This document shows positions 24,201 to 35,510 of a DNA stretch of 64,000 nucleotides, one piece after another. Numbering within the stretch: position 1 is the first letter of the stretch; each line of letters starts with the position of its first letter. Both the position numbers and the translations under genes were made by a program. The notes below the pieces were generated by a model. That model saw only the letters and a program-made list of their open reading frames with translations. It did no database searches and was not told the origin of the DNA. Origin of the DNA: Coptis chinensis (taxonomy: Eukaryota; Streptophyta; Magnoliopsida; Ranunculales; Ranunculaceae); assembly GCA_015680905.1 (NCBI GenBank), contig CM027385.1, forward strand, positions 79,443,501 through 79,507,500, written 5' to 3'.

Positions 24201-25145
24201 GAGACCCGGCAAGCAATTGCTCTAACCCTGCCAAACAATAATTTATTATTATTCTACCCCGGCCCAATGAGACTAATAATACAAGACCATATCTATTATG
24301 TTACGTCGTAAAATTGAAACGGAAAAAAAAAAAATCTTACAAATATAATAATAAGTGCCGCAAGAGTGGTAGTAAATACTGGAACTGGGAAGACCCAAAA
24401 GAATAGAGTTTGTGAGAGAAGAATTAATAAGACAAGTCTGGTTTATGAGTTCGCCAATTAGGTTTGGCAAAATTAGTGATAGATGTCGATTAGATAAAGT
24501 TAGTGGATGACATGATGTGGCTGTAGTTTAGTGGTTAGAATTCCACGTTCGAATCCCAGCCTGGTGATTTTTTAAACCGCTACTAGCGAGGTCTACTTGG
24601 TCGGGGATTAATCGGGTGATTTTTTAAAACACTATATTTCTTTACAAGCATTTGATCTTTAAAACAAGTGAGAGTTGATTTGCCTTTTTCTAAACTTTGA
24701 CAGCATTGCCATTAGACAATCATTATATCTAGAAAACATTCGGTAGGACTTGTCATGGCTTGAAGCACATAATTAGAAGATCCATAAGCACACTGTAATC
24801 AAATGGACACAAGTTAATTCCTAATCGTCTCCCATCACATATATCAAAACTACCATATCCTATATAATCATAGAAATACATCAGTTTCTCTAATCCACTA
24901 AACTAAACATATCAGCTAAAAAAAATGTTTAATCATATATATATACCTTTTAACAGATGCAGACCAAGACAAAGTAAGTTCAAAGATCTCAATCTCTCAA
25001 AGCGGATTTTTTTATTGGATTACAAAGAAGTGAGGAGAACTGGAGAAGTGAGCGTACCTGTGCTGCTGTCTGTGCGTTTTTGGGTTTCGCGAGCCCTAAA
25101 TTTTTGGTTTGGACCTTTTTTAATTTCTGTTTCGCGGGCTAAAAA
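18217..25145 (-). CDS. RRP7: RRP7-like pre-rRNA processing protein, last exon frame-broken
   Basis: RRP7 acts in the nucleolus in small-subunit processome assembly. Coding exons: 24192-24189 (ATG plus one base), 24119-23904, 23821-23699, 22451-22371, 22231-22082, 20515-20418, 19735-19525 and 18301-18217. A 5' UTR exon ends at donor 25058, and the exon with the ATG begins at 24227. All phases match up to the last exon. The N-terminal half is Lys-rich (KKFSGKKRKN, KKKSKKSRKKRKE); the RRP7 domain follows: VYQISSVDVDCSKGMKKW, SRPGLKILQERIDEF, GGWTVVGQHKGRKKTTD, FYKFQRKEAQRN. In the last exon a base is missing after EIMMF, giving TGA at 18287-18285 and a product near 299 residues. The next bases still spell the family's end (RIQQLRAARKFRPY) in shifted frames, with an extra and a missing G. 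It is either a C-terminally truncated gene or an assembly indel. Confidence 0.85.
18454..18644. mobile_element. 191-bp MITE in the last RRP7 intron
   Basis: Terminal inverted repeats AGGCTTTCTCTTAAACGGA at 18455-18473 and its complement at 18625-18643 are perfect over 19 bases. The element is flanked by GACAACTAGA at 18444-18453 and 18645-18654, a 10-bp target duplication. That length points to a Mutator-like (MULE) MITE. The interior has further self-complementary pieces (CTTATATAGTGTCTTG and CAAGACACTATATAA) and no coding capacity. Confidence 0.85.
24517..24560 (+). pseudogene. tRNA-His-like sequence with an internal deletion
   Basis: GTGGCTGTAGTTTAGTGG and AGAATTCCACG match the acceptor, D arm and anticodon 5' stem of plant nuclear tRNA-His(GTG); CGAATCCCAGC matches its T arm. 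About 21 bases covering the anticodon, variable loop and 5' T stem are missing, so it cannot fold as a tRNA. It lies within the RRP7 5' UTR intron, antisense to the gene. A repeated GGTGATTTTTTAAA (about 24563 and 24614) follows it. Confidence 0.6.
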
Positions 25146-25422
25146 AAAAGGCCCGATTTCACACTATTAACTCGCCCGGATGTCTTTTTTAATTACTTTT
25201 TTTATCTATAGGATGCCTTACTAATTGGATGTATGTCTTTTTTCAAATCTAATGGAGTGGAATCTGTTGAAAGTGCAGTTTTACTTTCAGATTCTGTTTT
25301 TGTATGCCATTATTTTCGATTTTATATTTTGTATTGCAAGTATGACCATATCATATTTCATATTTTTTGGGAGATTTGATTTGATTTGATATGGTTTTGA
25401 TGATTTGATTTTTCTTTTCCAG
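25058..25422. promoter_or_regulatory. Divergent region between RRP7 and the NIK remnant
   Basis: It contains the RRP7 5' UTR exon (minus, donor at 25058, start near 25145) and about 280 bases with no recognisable exon. A complete NIK gene would have its signal peptide and first LRR exons here or further upstream; none are seen, so the break that truncated NIK lies close to the RRP7 promoter. Confidence 0.4.
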
Positions 25423-28321
25423 GTTATTACAGAACAATAACATTACAGGACCAATTCCAAAAGAGATTGGAAGGCTTGCGAATCTGCATACTTTTGATAT
25501 CTCTAATAATGTTCTAACTGGAGAAGTTCCCAGTTCTCTAGGCCACTTGAAAACTCTACAATACCTGTAAGTAAGAATGCATAGAAAAACTAATGTTATC
25601 TTATATGACGTTTTAATCTTCTGGTTTTCAGTTTGGATTATTACTTAACGTACTGTTTTTCATGTTTTTTTGAAACAGGAGGCTTAACAATAATAGTCTG
25701 TCCGGGCCAGTCCCTTTGTCTTTAGTAAACATGTCACAGCTTGCTTTTCTGTAAGTGTTATGACCAGTTGACCTCCACTGTGGTTTCAGGACCAGTTGCT
25801 TTTCTGTAATTGTTATTTCTCTTGTAGAAATTTGAATATATGTGAGGTTTGATTTGGTTATGTTATTTTTGTTTCAGGGACTTCTCTTACAATAATTTAA
25901 GTGGCCCTATACCAAGATTTCCTGCCAGAACATTTAAGTGAGTCACACTTGTTAACGATTTTTCTGTTTTTTAAGCAAAATAAACTGTTGTATCGAACAT
26001 TTATCATTCTGTTTCTCTGTTGTTTAGCATTGTAGGAAATCCTCTGATTTTTGCTACTGGGAAGGAGCAAGAGTGCTCTGGAACAACACCTCTGCCACTT
26101 TCCTTCAACTTGAGTAGCTCACAAAGTATGGAATTTAATATTTTTATTTAATTATGTATATTTTTTTTTTCTATAACTGTTTTCTATAAAAATTTGAGTC
26201 CCGCGTCACATTAATACTACTAGTTTGGTGATGTTTCAAGTACTCTTAGAATCTGCTTAGTACAATGCAAGCTAAAAATGATATTTAAAATTGAAATTAA
26301 GAGCAGAATCAGAGATCAATTAATGGAAGTAATAGTGTTAAGCACATATGATTGATTACAAAGACTTTGCGTATAATATAGTCGGTATAAACAAAGATCG
26401 ATCAGAACATAGAGAGGTGTAGAACTTTTCCAATTTTGCCGTGCAGAAGTACTTGCAAAGTATTGATGAAATCATGAAATTTTGCACATATTCTGTCTAG
26501 TGGTGAATATATAAATTTACATTGAGAGTAACAATATCAAACCAGAGTTTACTCCTAGGAATGTTCTTGCAGTTATATGCTTGTTACTTTGTTCTTATTG
26601 TCCTGGTCTCCTGGATGTCAGTCTTGATGTTTTTTCCTGACTACTCCTCTATCTTCTTGCCTATCAAGATCAACCTCCAGGCAGACCAAAAAGTCACAAA
26701 CTAGGGCCTTGCCTTTGGTTCAAGCCTAGGCTGCATCTGTTTACTCATACTTGGATTCTGGATCCTTTTCTGGTGGAGGCGTAGATACAACAAACAAATC
26801 TTCTTTGATGTTACCGGTTTGTAGAAATCAAACTCAATAAAGCAGGACCAAAATAAGAACAAACATCGCCATTAAAGTATCTCATTCCTCTAACTACCAC
26901 ATTATTCCAAATTTTCAGACCAACATCGTGAGGAGGTATGCCTTGGAAATTTGAAGAGATTTCCATTCAGGGAACTTCAGGTTGCCACTGACAACTTCAG
27001 CAGCAAGAACTTAGTTGGAAAAGGTGGATTTGGTAATGTTTATAAAGGGTACTTACGAGATGGGACTGATGTGGCCGTAAAAAGACTCAAGGATGGGAAT
27101 CCTGCTGGCGGGGAGATCCAGTTGCAGACTGGAGTTGAGATGATCAGCCTAGCAGTGCATCAAAATCTTCTCCGGCTTATTGGGTTTTGTATGACGAACT
27201 CTGAGAGACTTCTGGTTTACCCCTACATGTCCAATGGTAGTGTTGCTTCTCGTCTCAAAGGTAAAGAAACTACAAATGTTCTGTATCTCCATTTTACATA
27301 TTCTCACATATTCTCCAGAAATAATTATTGGAATTTATTAATTCATTTTGTTTTATAGGAAAGCCAGCCTTGGATTGGAGTACTAGAAAGAGAATTGCAT
27401 TGGGAGCCTGAAGGGGTCTATTATACCTTCATGAGCAATGTGATCCTAAGATAATACATAGGGATGTTAAGGCTGCAAATATACTGCTCGACGACTATTG
27501 CGAGGCAGTGGTAGGAGACTTTGGATTGGCAAAGCTTTTGGATCACCGAGACTCGCATGTGACAACAGCTGTGCGAGGCACAGTGGGGCACATAGCACCG
27601 GAGTATCTGTCAACAGGCCAGTCCTCAGAGAAAACTGATGTGTTCGGCTTTGGTATCCTTCTCCTAGAATTGATCACAGGCCAGAGAGCATTAGAGTTTG
27701 GTAAAGCAGCAAACCAGAAAGGTGCCATGCTCGACTGGGTAAGTCTTATTGCCATTACATCGAACAAAATGTTTTGACAAGCTCAATGTTGACATTTTCT
27801 ATCAGATACACAAATGCACTTCTACACAAGTAGACTTTCCTTTATTTGTCTTAAACGTGAGTGTCATTTTGTGCCAGGTGATGAGTGCTAATTTGATCTT
27901 CTGATGTTTTCCTTTATTCTTGAGTAACAAACGGATCATTAATTACTCCACAAACCTTTTTTTGGTTCATTGATCTAACATTCGTTAACAATTACAGGTT
28001 AAGAAAATTCACCAAGAAAAAAAGCTTGATGTTCTTGTCGACAAAGACCTCAAGAATAACTACGATCTTATTGAGCTTGAGGAGATAGTTCAAGTGGCTT
28101 TGTTATGTACACAGTACCTTCCAGGTCACCGACCCAAGATGTCTGAGGTGATAAGAATGCTTGAAGGTGATGGGCTTGCTGAGAGATGGGAAGCTTCACA
28201 GAGAACCGACGGAACCAAATACAAAGCATCCCATTCATTCTCTTCATCAGAGAGATAATCTGATCTTACCGACGACTCTTCCTTACTAGCACAAGCAATG
28301 GAACTATCTGGCCCAAGGTGA
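25423..28321 (+). pseudogene. NIK: NIK-type LRR receptor kinase pseudogene, 5'-truncated
   Basis: NIK proteins are plasma-membrane LRR-II receptor kinases related to SERKs that act in immune signalling. Eight exons remain: 25423-25566, 25679-25750, 25878-25937, 26028-26125, 26681-26816, 26919-27260, 27359-27738 and 27998-28321. They encode LRRs (NNNITGPIPKEIGRL, LSYNNLSG-like SYNNLSGPIP), the transmembrane segment GCICLLILGFWILFWW, and the kinase: [42 protein letters not shown], then the C-tail ending AQAMELSGPR. Signal peptide, LRR N-cap and first LRRs are missing. Frame breaks: one extra base just before the transmembrane segment (about 26700-26715), TGA at 27409-27411 where the family has Gly ([17 protein letters not shown]), and TAA at 28256-28258 in place of Tyr in the SSSERYSDL tail. 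Splice sites are intact, suggesting recent loss. Confidence 0.9.
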
Positions 28322-29479
28322 ATACATCTTCAAAAAAGGATAAAAACTAGAATCTTCATAAAATATCGGTTGTATAGTAGTTAGCGTCATATAAGAACAT
28401 CATAATTAAGTTAGTGAAGTTCAGTTATTAATGTATAGACATGGACTGATTCATAATGTCATTTTCTGAGTGAAGAAAGAATCTGTTAGGTATCCAAGTT
28501 AGTGTAATGAGCTTGTATGAATAATGATCTTATAAAGAAAAGAAATTATTCTTCCAACTTGCATCATCTTTTATTGTATACATATCACAATAGTTCTGAT
28601 GTATCGTGGACGTGGGACGAGTTAACCTTCAGTTCAACAGGCGTAATGCGACTTGTGTAAATTTTCATTGTTGTAGTTTTCGTATCAAAAGGAGGTGGTA
28701 ACTCGAGCACCATTTAAAATAAGGCCACGAGTTTGAGCATGATATATTGATCTATAATCTCAGCGAATCACAAAAACAACTGCATTTCTTCCAACGAAAA
28801 GAATCACACTTCAAGTTTGTCTCCGTTTTTTACTTGGATGAAGAAGTGAAGAACACCTCCTTGAGCACTTGTTATCACTTTTATCAATCACGCCTACTCT
28901 TCCCTTATCAATCACAATAAAATTGAGGCCTTGGATCACATTCTGCATTACTGCTCGCTTAAAGAAAAAGAACATAAAATAAACTAAAACCAATGCAAGA
29001 AATCAATTACTCTGAAACGGTAAGGATCTCCCAGTTCAATATAATGTACTTAAAATAAAAGAACTCCATCTTGAATACTTTCAGACTACAGACCAGAGCA
29101 TATGATGTAGCTAATCACCATTTACTAAAGCTTTTGCATTGATCATTAAAACAATAAATAAGTTACACCTGACACCAGCAACAATAGTAGCAGTCATACC
29201 ATTACAAACAAAATGATTGGGAGTGAAAATGTTGGAAATATTGAAACACAAATAATATCTGTACTCCAATGTCTCAATTCCCAACATCACTTACAAATTC
29301 ACACGACAATTTTTCTTCTCACGGTTTACTTTGACAGCTAATGAAAGATGATCCTCAGTAATGGTAAATGCTAAGCAGAGGGATAGACCACGCTAGACAT
29401 TCTATGGTGGCTGGTGGCACCAAAAAGGAAAAACTTATGTACAACGAATCCATAACAAACTAATGTCCAAGGCAAGAAC
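28322..29479. other. Intergenic stretch
   Basis: Between the convergent 3' ends of the NIK pseudogene (plus) and the coiled-coil gene (minus). Probably the two 3' untranslated regions. No further gene, RNA or repeat recognised. Confidence 0.4.
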
Positions 29480-30077
29480 TCAATTTCGAGATGATACACC
29501 CTTAAACAAGATAATTCCCACGCCGCCAACAGCCAGAGACAAAATAATTGGAATTCCAACGAATTTGATATTCATTAATCTGCTCCTTTCTTTTCTTCCA
29601 TGGTGTACCTGTTCTATATTTTCGTGAACAAAGTTGCTAAGATTATCTAATTGATGCATGAGCTGGCGCTGCCTCGGGTGATGACCACTACCTAATTGGA
29701 AGCAAATTGACAGAATACCACAGTATTAGACAGTATATTAACAGAACTAAGGGTGTGTTACTGCAGAATTCTCCACCTTTTGGTGGAGAATCTTCAACAG
29801 ATAGCATACAAGGGAATCTTTAGTCACTTTCCAAAACTTTCATGGGAAGCTGTACCATATGCTCTCCTGCCATACCATCCTTATGTTACAATCCACAACA
29901 AAGTTGTTGATGAGGGTGGTATAGAGTTCGGTAAGTTCCCTGTCATGGTTTTTTTTGTTCGGTTAAGTGAAATTATCATGGTTCTATCTTATGAAATTAT
30001 CTACCAAAAAATGGGTTAATCATGGTAAATTCCCTTGTCAAACCAAACACACCACATAGACATTTAAACATTTATAT

Positions 30078-30627
30078 TGTTGGGAGATTTCACTAGAAAG
30101 TCACACCTCAATCTAGTTACTTTCTATCCCAAATGATTTCAACTTGGAGCTCACACCAAAGAAATCACTCACCCAAGACTTTGGTAGTTATCACAACAAA
30201 CTCAAAGAAGCAAAGCCACTAATTTATCATCACTCATAGCAAGCAAACAATAAATAAGGAAGTAAATATGCAAAGAGACACAAAGATTTAGGTGGTTCGG
30301 TAAATGTTACCTACATCCACACAAGAGCCAAATTTCCTTTATAGCAAAGATTGGAGAGTTTACAAGAGATATCAAGAATCAAGAACAAGAGGCATCACTC
30401 AAACCCTAGCTCAATAGAGCTCCCACAATACCCAAGAAATAAATCTCTCAAAAAGTTGTCTCAAAACCCTAATCTATTTCCTTTATATAGGTACACATAG
30501 AAAAAGGTGAGAAATATGGGGCTTGGGGCGAAATATCGACAAATCATCAAAATTCGAAAAGTTTGAACTCAAAGTTTGTTTGGTGAGATACCGGAGCTTC
30601 ATTAAACCGGCGGTTCCACGTTGAACA
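30078..30627 (-). repeat. Copia-1 3' LTR
   Basis: Plus-strand start TGTTGGGAGATTTC and end TTGAACA; read on the minus strand it begins TGTTCAACG. It is highly similar to 34826-35376 with scattered small indels. In minus orientation it lies directly after the polypurine tract. Confidence 0.9.
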
Positions 30628-30999
30628 ATCTCCCACTTGGAACCTTTGAGATTCTACATACACATCACATCTCAATTGTAACAACTCAATCCAAATCCAA
30701 TTTACTAATGAAACACTTCGCTTCATCCATCATGGTCTTCAAGCAAGAAGACCCACCGGGTTGAACACAACTTCAACTTCTCCGATGGGCCGCGGTCTTG
30801 GTCAACATATCCCACGGATTCTCACTCCGCTTGGATCTTCTCAAGTGCGAAAACCTCATCCTCCAACAGAGATCGGATAAAATGATACCGAGACCAATGT
30901 GCTTGGTCCTAGAATGAAAGGCGTAATTTTAGCAAGATGTATAGCACTCGATCGCCACATCATAACACACTTCTCTTGCTTCTTCATCCCAAGCTCTTC

Positions 31000-33900
31000 C
31001 ATCAATCCACGTGAACTGGATCATCTCTTTGCTTGCCTCTCAGAATGACCACATACTCTGCTTTTGTGGTAGACAAAGCAACAATCTTACTCAGAATCGA
31101 AAATCCAACTCATCATCGCAGCGCACCCACCTTTGTAAAGACATAACCAAGAGTGCTTCTTCAAGCGATCTACTTCTCCCCGCAAAATCGGCATCCACAT
31201 ACTCTTGCGGGTTTCACAACACCCCTTCCATAACATAGGCATTTCTCTGTAGTACCTCTCAGATATCTCAATATCCACTACACGGCTTCCCAATGTTGCT
31301 TGCCAGATTAGACATAAATCTACTAACAGCTCCCAATGCTTGGGTTATATCCGGACACGCAAACCATGGCATACATAAGACTTCCAATGGCGAGGTATGG
31401 TACCTTAGTCATGAAGTTTCTTTCCTCAACCTTGGAAGAGTGTTCCTTGACAACTTGAAGTTGGATCGCAAAGGTGTGCAAACCGGGTTTCGCGACTACC
31501 CATGTTGAACCTCTTCAATACCTTCTCAATATACTCGGCGAGACAATTCCGAATACCTTTACGCTTTATCTCTTCCCGATCCTCATCCCTAGAATTTGTT
31601 TCACAGACCCAAGTCCTTCATAGAGAACTCACTTGCTAACTTCTTTTCAATCTCCCAATTTCGACATATCGAAACTTCGCTACTAACATATCATCAACAT
31701 ATAGCAACAGATGACGTGAGCTAGAGTCGAACCTCTCAAGTAGCAACAATGGTCAACGCCAGACTTATAGTAGCCATTTCCTTGCATGAAGTTATCAAAC
31801 TTCTTGTACCCTTTACCTAGGGGCTTGTTTCAAACCATACAAGCTCTTTTCGAGCTGCATACCATATTCTCTTTACCCTTCTTGATGAAACCCTCTCGGT
31901 TGTTTTGCATGTAAATTTCCTCAACTAGGTCACCATGGAGGAAGGCAGTTTTAACATCCAACTGCCAAGATATAAATCTTCCGGCTGCAACAATACTTCA
32001 ACACCGACCAATGAATGGTATTCGCCACCACCGGGGAGAATATCTCTGAAGTCAACCGCTTTTCTGCGAAAACCCTTGACTACTAGCCTCTTTTGTATCT
32101 CTAGGAACCATCATGTTCCTCTTTGACTCTAAACACCCATTTGTTCTCAGAGCCTTCTTACCCACGGGTAGTATGGCTAACTCCCATGCCATTAGAGATG
32201 AGGGACTTCATCTCATCTTGCATAGCAAGCTCCCACTTGCTTGCATCACTCGCCTCCAATGCTTCATCATAGCATTGAGGCTCACCACCATCAATAAGTA
32301 GCAAGTAATTCACATAGGTAGAGGGTGGATATCTCATACTCGATACATGTGGCCTGAATGTCTTTCTTGGGGCACGAGGTGGAGATGAACTCGGTGGTGT
32401 AATATCCTCATTATTCTCTGAGTCACTACTAATGTCATCCTCTAACTGTGGGGCTCCCACTATACCACGACTTACATCGAAGTCTTCCAACCCAACATAC
32501 TCTGTGCCGCTCTCTGTACTCGATTCTTTGGTTTGTGCTTCATCTCTGTCCTTGTACATCACCTTCCCATTAAACACAACATCTCTACTACGAATGATTT
32601 TCCGATTTTGATCATCCCAAAAGCGATACCCAAAATCATCACCGCCATAAATTTATGAAGGTGCACTTTAGTGACTTAGCATCAAGCTTGCTTCTAGCTT
32701 GGTCACTAATGTGAACATAGGACACACAACCAAACACCTTCAAATGGGAAAGGTTCACATCCTTCCCGCTCCACACTTCCTCTGGAATCTTAAAATCCAA
32801 AGGTACCGATGGTCCTCTATTGATTAGGTAAGGCGATGTGCTAACACTTTCTGCGGAGACTGCTTAGGCAAGTAAGCTCGCTGAGTGTACGATACACCTA
32901 GCTCTCTCTCGCAAGCGTGTTCTATTCATCCGCTCTGCAACCCCATTCTCACGAGGTGTCCCCGGCAAAGTCTTTTTCCATCTTGATGCCATTGTCGACC
33001 GCGACAGCTTTTAAACCCTGAATCCTCATACTTCCACCGTTGTCGGATCTCAAATTCTTTACTTTCAAGCTTGTCTCATTCTCAACCATGGCCTTCCAAG
33101 TCTTGAACACTTCAAATACTTCCGACTTGTGTCTCAAGAAATAGACCCACACCTTCCCTAGTATGGTCATCAACGAAAGTCACAAAATATGACTTTCCCG
33201 CCAAGTGAAGAGACATTAGTCGCCCCCGGACATCTATATGAATCAACTCGCCCTTCTAGCTTTCAAGCTTTGACCACCCATTCTCTGAAAACTCACCCGC
33301 TTCTGCTTTCCAAATACACAGTTCTCACATAAGTCAATTTCAGTTGACTATAACTTTGGGAGTTTACTAGAAGAGTGAAGGATTTTCATTCCTTTCTCAC
33401 TCATGTGACCAAGTCTGCGGTGCCAAACATTTTGATCCTCTTTGCCATGTGCCACAACAATCACCTCACAACCATGTGCAATCATGTAGAGAGTACCATC
33501 TTTCTTACCATTTGCAACAACCATTGAACCCTTCGAGACCTTCCAAGTATCACCGGTGAAGACTGTAACAAATCCTTCACTTGCCAATTGCCCCACGAAA
33601 TCAAATTCTTCCTCAAATCTGGGCGTGTCGACGTCCCTCAATAACCATGACGAGCCATTCATCTTGACATGCACGCCACCCTTGCCGACAATGTCACAAG
33701 GTTGGTCATCACCGAGAAAGACCGTTCCAAGGTCACCTTCGATTCGTGTAGTTCTCAAGGAACTCTCGATGTGAGGTAGCATGGAAAGATCTTGGCCGAA
33801 ATCAAGTACCCAAGACTCCTTAGCAGGCTCCATCGAACATATCAAAGCATCATCTACCATCTCAACAACATTAGCTTCTTGATTCTTTTCTTGTTCTTAT

Positions 33901-34750
33901 TAATGTTTGTTATTGTTTCTTGGTGCCGGGCAATTGTTACTAAAGTGGCCATGCTTACCACAATTGTAACATATAATTTCACTTATGTCTCGAGGATTGT
34001 GTTCAACGCTTTGCACTCTCGGGGCTTGAGATTTCGATCTCCCCCCACTTTTCTTACTACGACTCTGTTTGAATTTCTTCCCCACTTTCGCTTAATGCCC
34101 ACACGAAGTTGACCCGAAGATGAAGGACAATCCTGCTCCAGATTTCTCGGTTAGTACCATACTAACAACGTGCTCAAACTTCAACTTGGTCATTCCCAGC
34201 AGAGCCACTAATAGCCGCCATAGTCCTTCCAACTTGGAGGCAATTGTCCAAGTATCGCCAAAGCTAGCACCTCATCACTAAATGTAATCTCAACCCACTC
34301 CAATTGGTCCTTAGTTTGGTTGAATTCATTTAGGTGATCCTTGAAGGAGGTCCCTCCCACATTCTCATACTAAATAGCTTGGTGATCAAATAGACCTTGT
34401 TCGCGCGGTAGGGTTGTTCATACATCGTAGTAAAGTGCCTCCATGAGACTTCGCGTCTTCTCAATTTTAATATTAAAGGCTACCGACTTTGAGAGACTCA
34501 ATCGATTGTGGCCAATGCCTTTCTATCTTGCAAATCCCATTTGTCTTATGGAATCTCATCCAAGGGCTTCTCACATATCAATGTTTCCATCAAATTCTTT
34601 TGATAGAGTACGCCCCTTGATTTGCATCTTCCAATAGCCAAATTTGTTCCACAAACTTCTATCTTGTAACTTTCCTTTTCGGTTGTCATGACTTCCACTT
34701 GAACCAACACAACGGTGGAAACTCTCTCAAAGGAATTTCTTCAAACACCT
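31000..34750 (-). pseudogene. Copia-1 gag-pol remains
   Basis: Readable pieces on the minus strand, in order of translation: a basic segment with the zinc knuckle CYNCGKHGHFSNNC (34085-33900); a protease/GAG-pre-integrase stretch (33860-33348) with WVLDFGQDLSM where active elements have LDSGA, and WHRRLGHMSEKGMKIL; an integrase core piece (33173-32949, [10 protein letters not shown]); and the N-terminal part of the reverse transcriptase (32577-32158, ASKWELAMQDEMKSL). The remaining RT and RNase H (about 32150-31000) are present only as short homologous pieces in changing frames. The protease Asp-Ser-Gly motif is lost. No autonomous function is expected. Confidence 0.8.
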
Positions 34751-34825
34751 AGCCTCTCTCTCTAAAGATGGAAACTTTCCTTACACACCTTGTTCCAATG
34801 ATTCAATCAGAGTCTCGATACCACT

Positions 34826-35376
34826 TGTTGGGAGATTTCACTAGAAAGTCACACCTCAATCTAGTTACTTTCTATCCCAAATGATTTCAACTTAGCTCAC
34901 ACCCGAAAATCACCCACCCAAGACTTTGGTAATTATCACAACAAACTCAAACAAGCAAAGCCACTAATTTATCATCACCCATAGCAAAACAAACAATAAA
35001 TAAGAAAGTAAATATGCAAAGAGACACAAAGATTTAGGTGGTTCGGTAAATGTTACCTACATCCACACAAGAGCCAAGTTTCCTTTATAGCAAAGATTGG
35101 AGAGTTTACAAGAGATATCAAGAATCAAGAACAAGAGGCCTCACTCAAACCCTAGCTCAATAGAGCTCCCACAATACCCAAGAAATAAATCTCTCAAAAA
35201 GTTGTCTCAAAACCCTAATCTATTTCCTTTATATAGGTACACATAGAAAAATTGAGAAATATGGGCTTGGGGCCGAAATATCGACAAATCATTGAAATTT
35301 CAAAAAGTTTCAGAACTCTAAAGCTTGCTGGTGAGATACCGGAGCTTCATTCACTCGATGGTTCCACAGCCCAACA
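34826..35376 (-). repeat. Copia-1 5' LTR
   Basis: Plus-strand TGTTGGGAGATTTC to CCCAACA. On the minus strand it ends in CA followed by AG and the primer-binding site. It contains TTTATATAGG, the probable promoter TATA region, shared with the other LTR. Confidence 0.9.
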
Positions 35377-35385
35377 TATACATAT

Positions 35386-35510
35386 GCAGGTGCCAACTAG
35401 CAAAGTTGGTAAAATCTTTAGGTGATGATACCAAAGGTCTGGGGTTCGAACCCCGCTAGCACCAAAGAGTTACTGATCTCATTTAAAACAGGCTTGCCAA
35501 TAAAAAAAAA
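35386..35510 (+). mobile_element. tRNA-derived SINE with a 14-bp target duplication
   Basis: A 125-base body starting GCAGGTGCCAACTAGC, with an A-box-like GTTGGTAAAATC and a perfect B box GGTTCGAACCC (35443-35453), ending in an A-run (35502-35510). The right target duplication is ACATTTATACATAT (35511-35524). The left copy was split by Copia-1: ACATTTATAT is at 30068-30077 and TATACATAT at 35377-35385. Plus orientation, inside an intron of the minus-strand coiled-coil gene. Confidence 0.8.

Larger units (their letters stand above)
30078..35376 (-). mobile_element. Ty1/Copia retrotransposon Copia-1 (decayed)
   Basis: Two near-identical LTRs (30078-30627 and 34826-35376) bound a 4.2-kb interior. 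In minus orientation the primer-binding site TGGTATCGAGAC (34823-34812) follows the 5' LTR by two bases, and a polypurine tract CCAAGTGGGAGAT (30640-30628) precedes the 3' LTR. Flanks TATAT (30073-30077) and TATAC (35377-35381) are the 5-bp duplication with one change. The order of domains (gag, CCHC, integrase, reverse transcriptase) is that of Copia. Coding frames are heavily broken although the LTRs remain very similar. Confidence 0.9.

Noticed and set aside
26522..26704. Plus-strand frame in the NIK region
   Set aside because: It lies mostly in the intron between the LRR and transmembrane exons and has no resemblance to the family.
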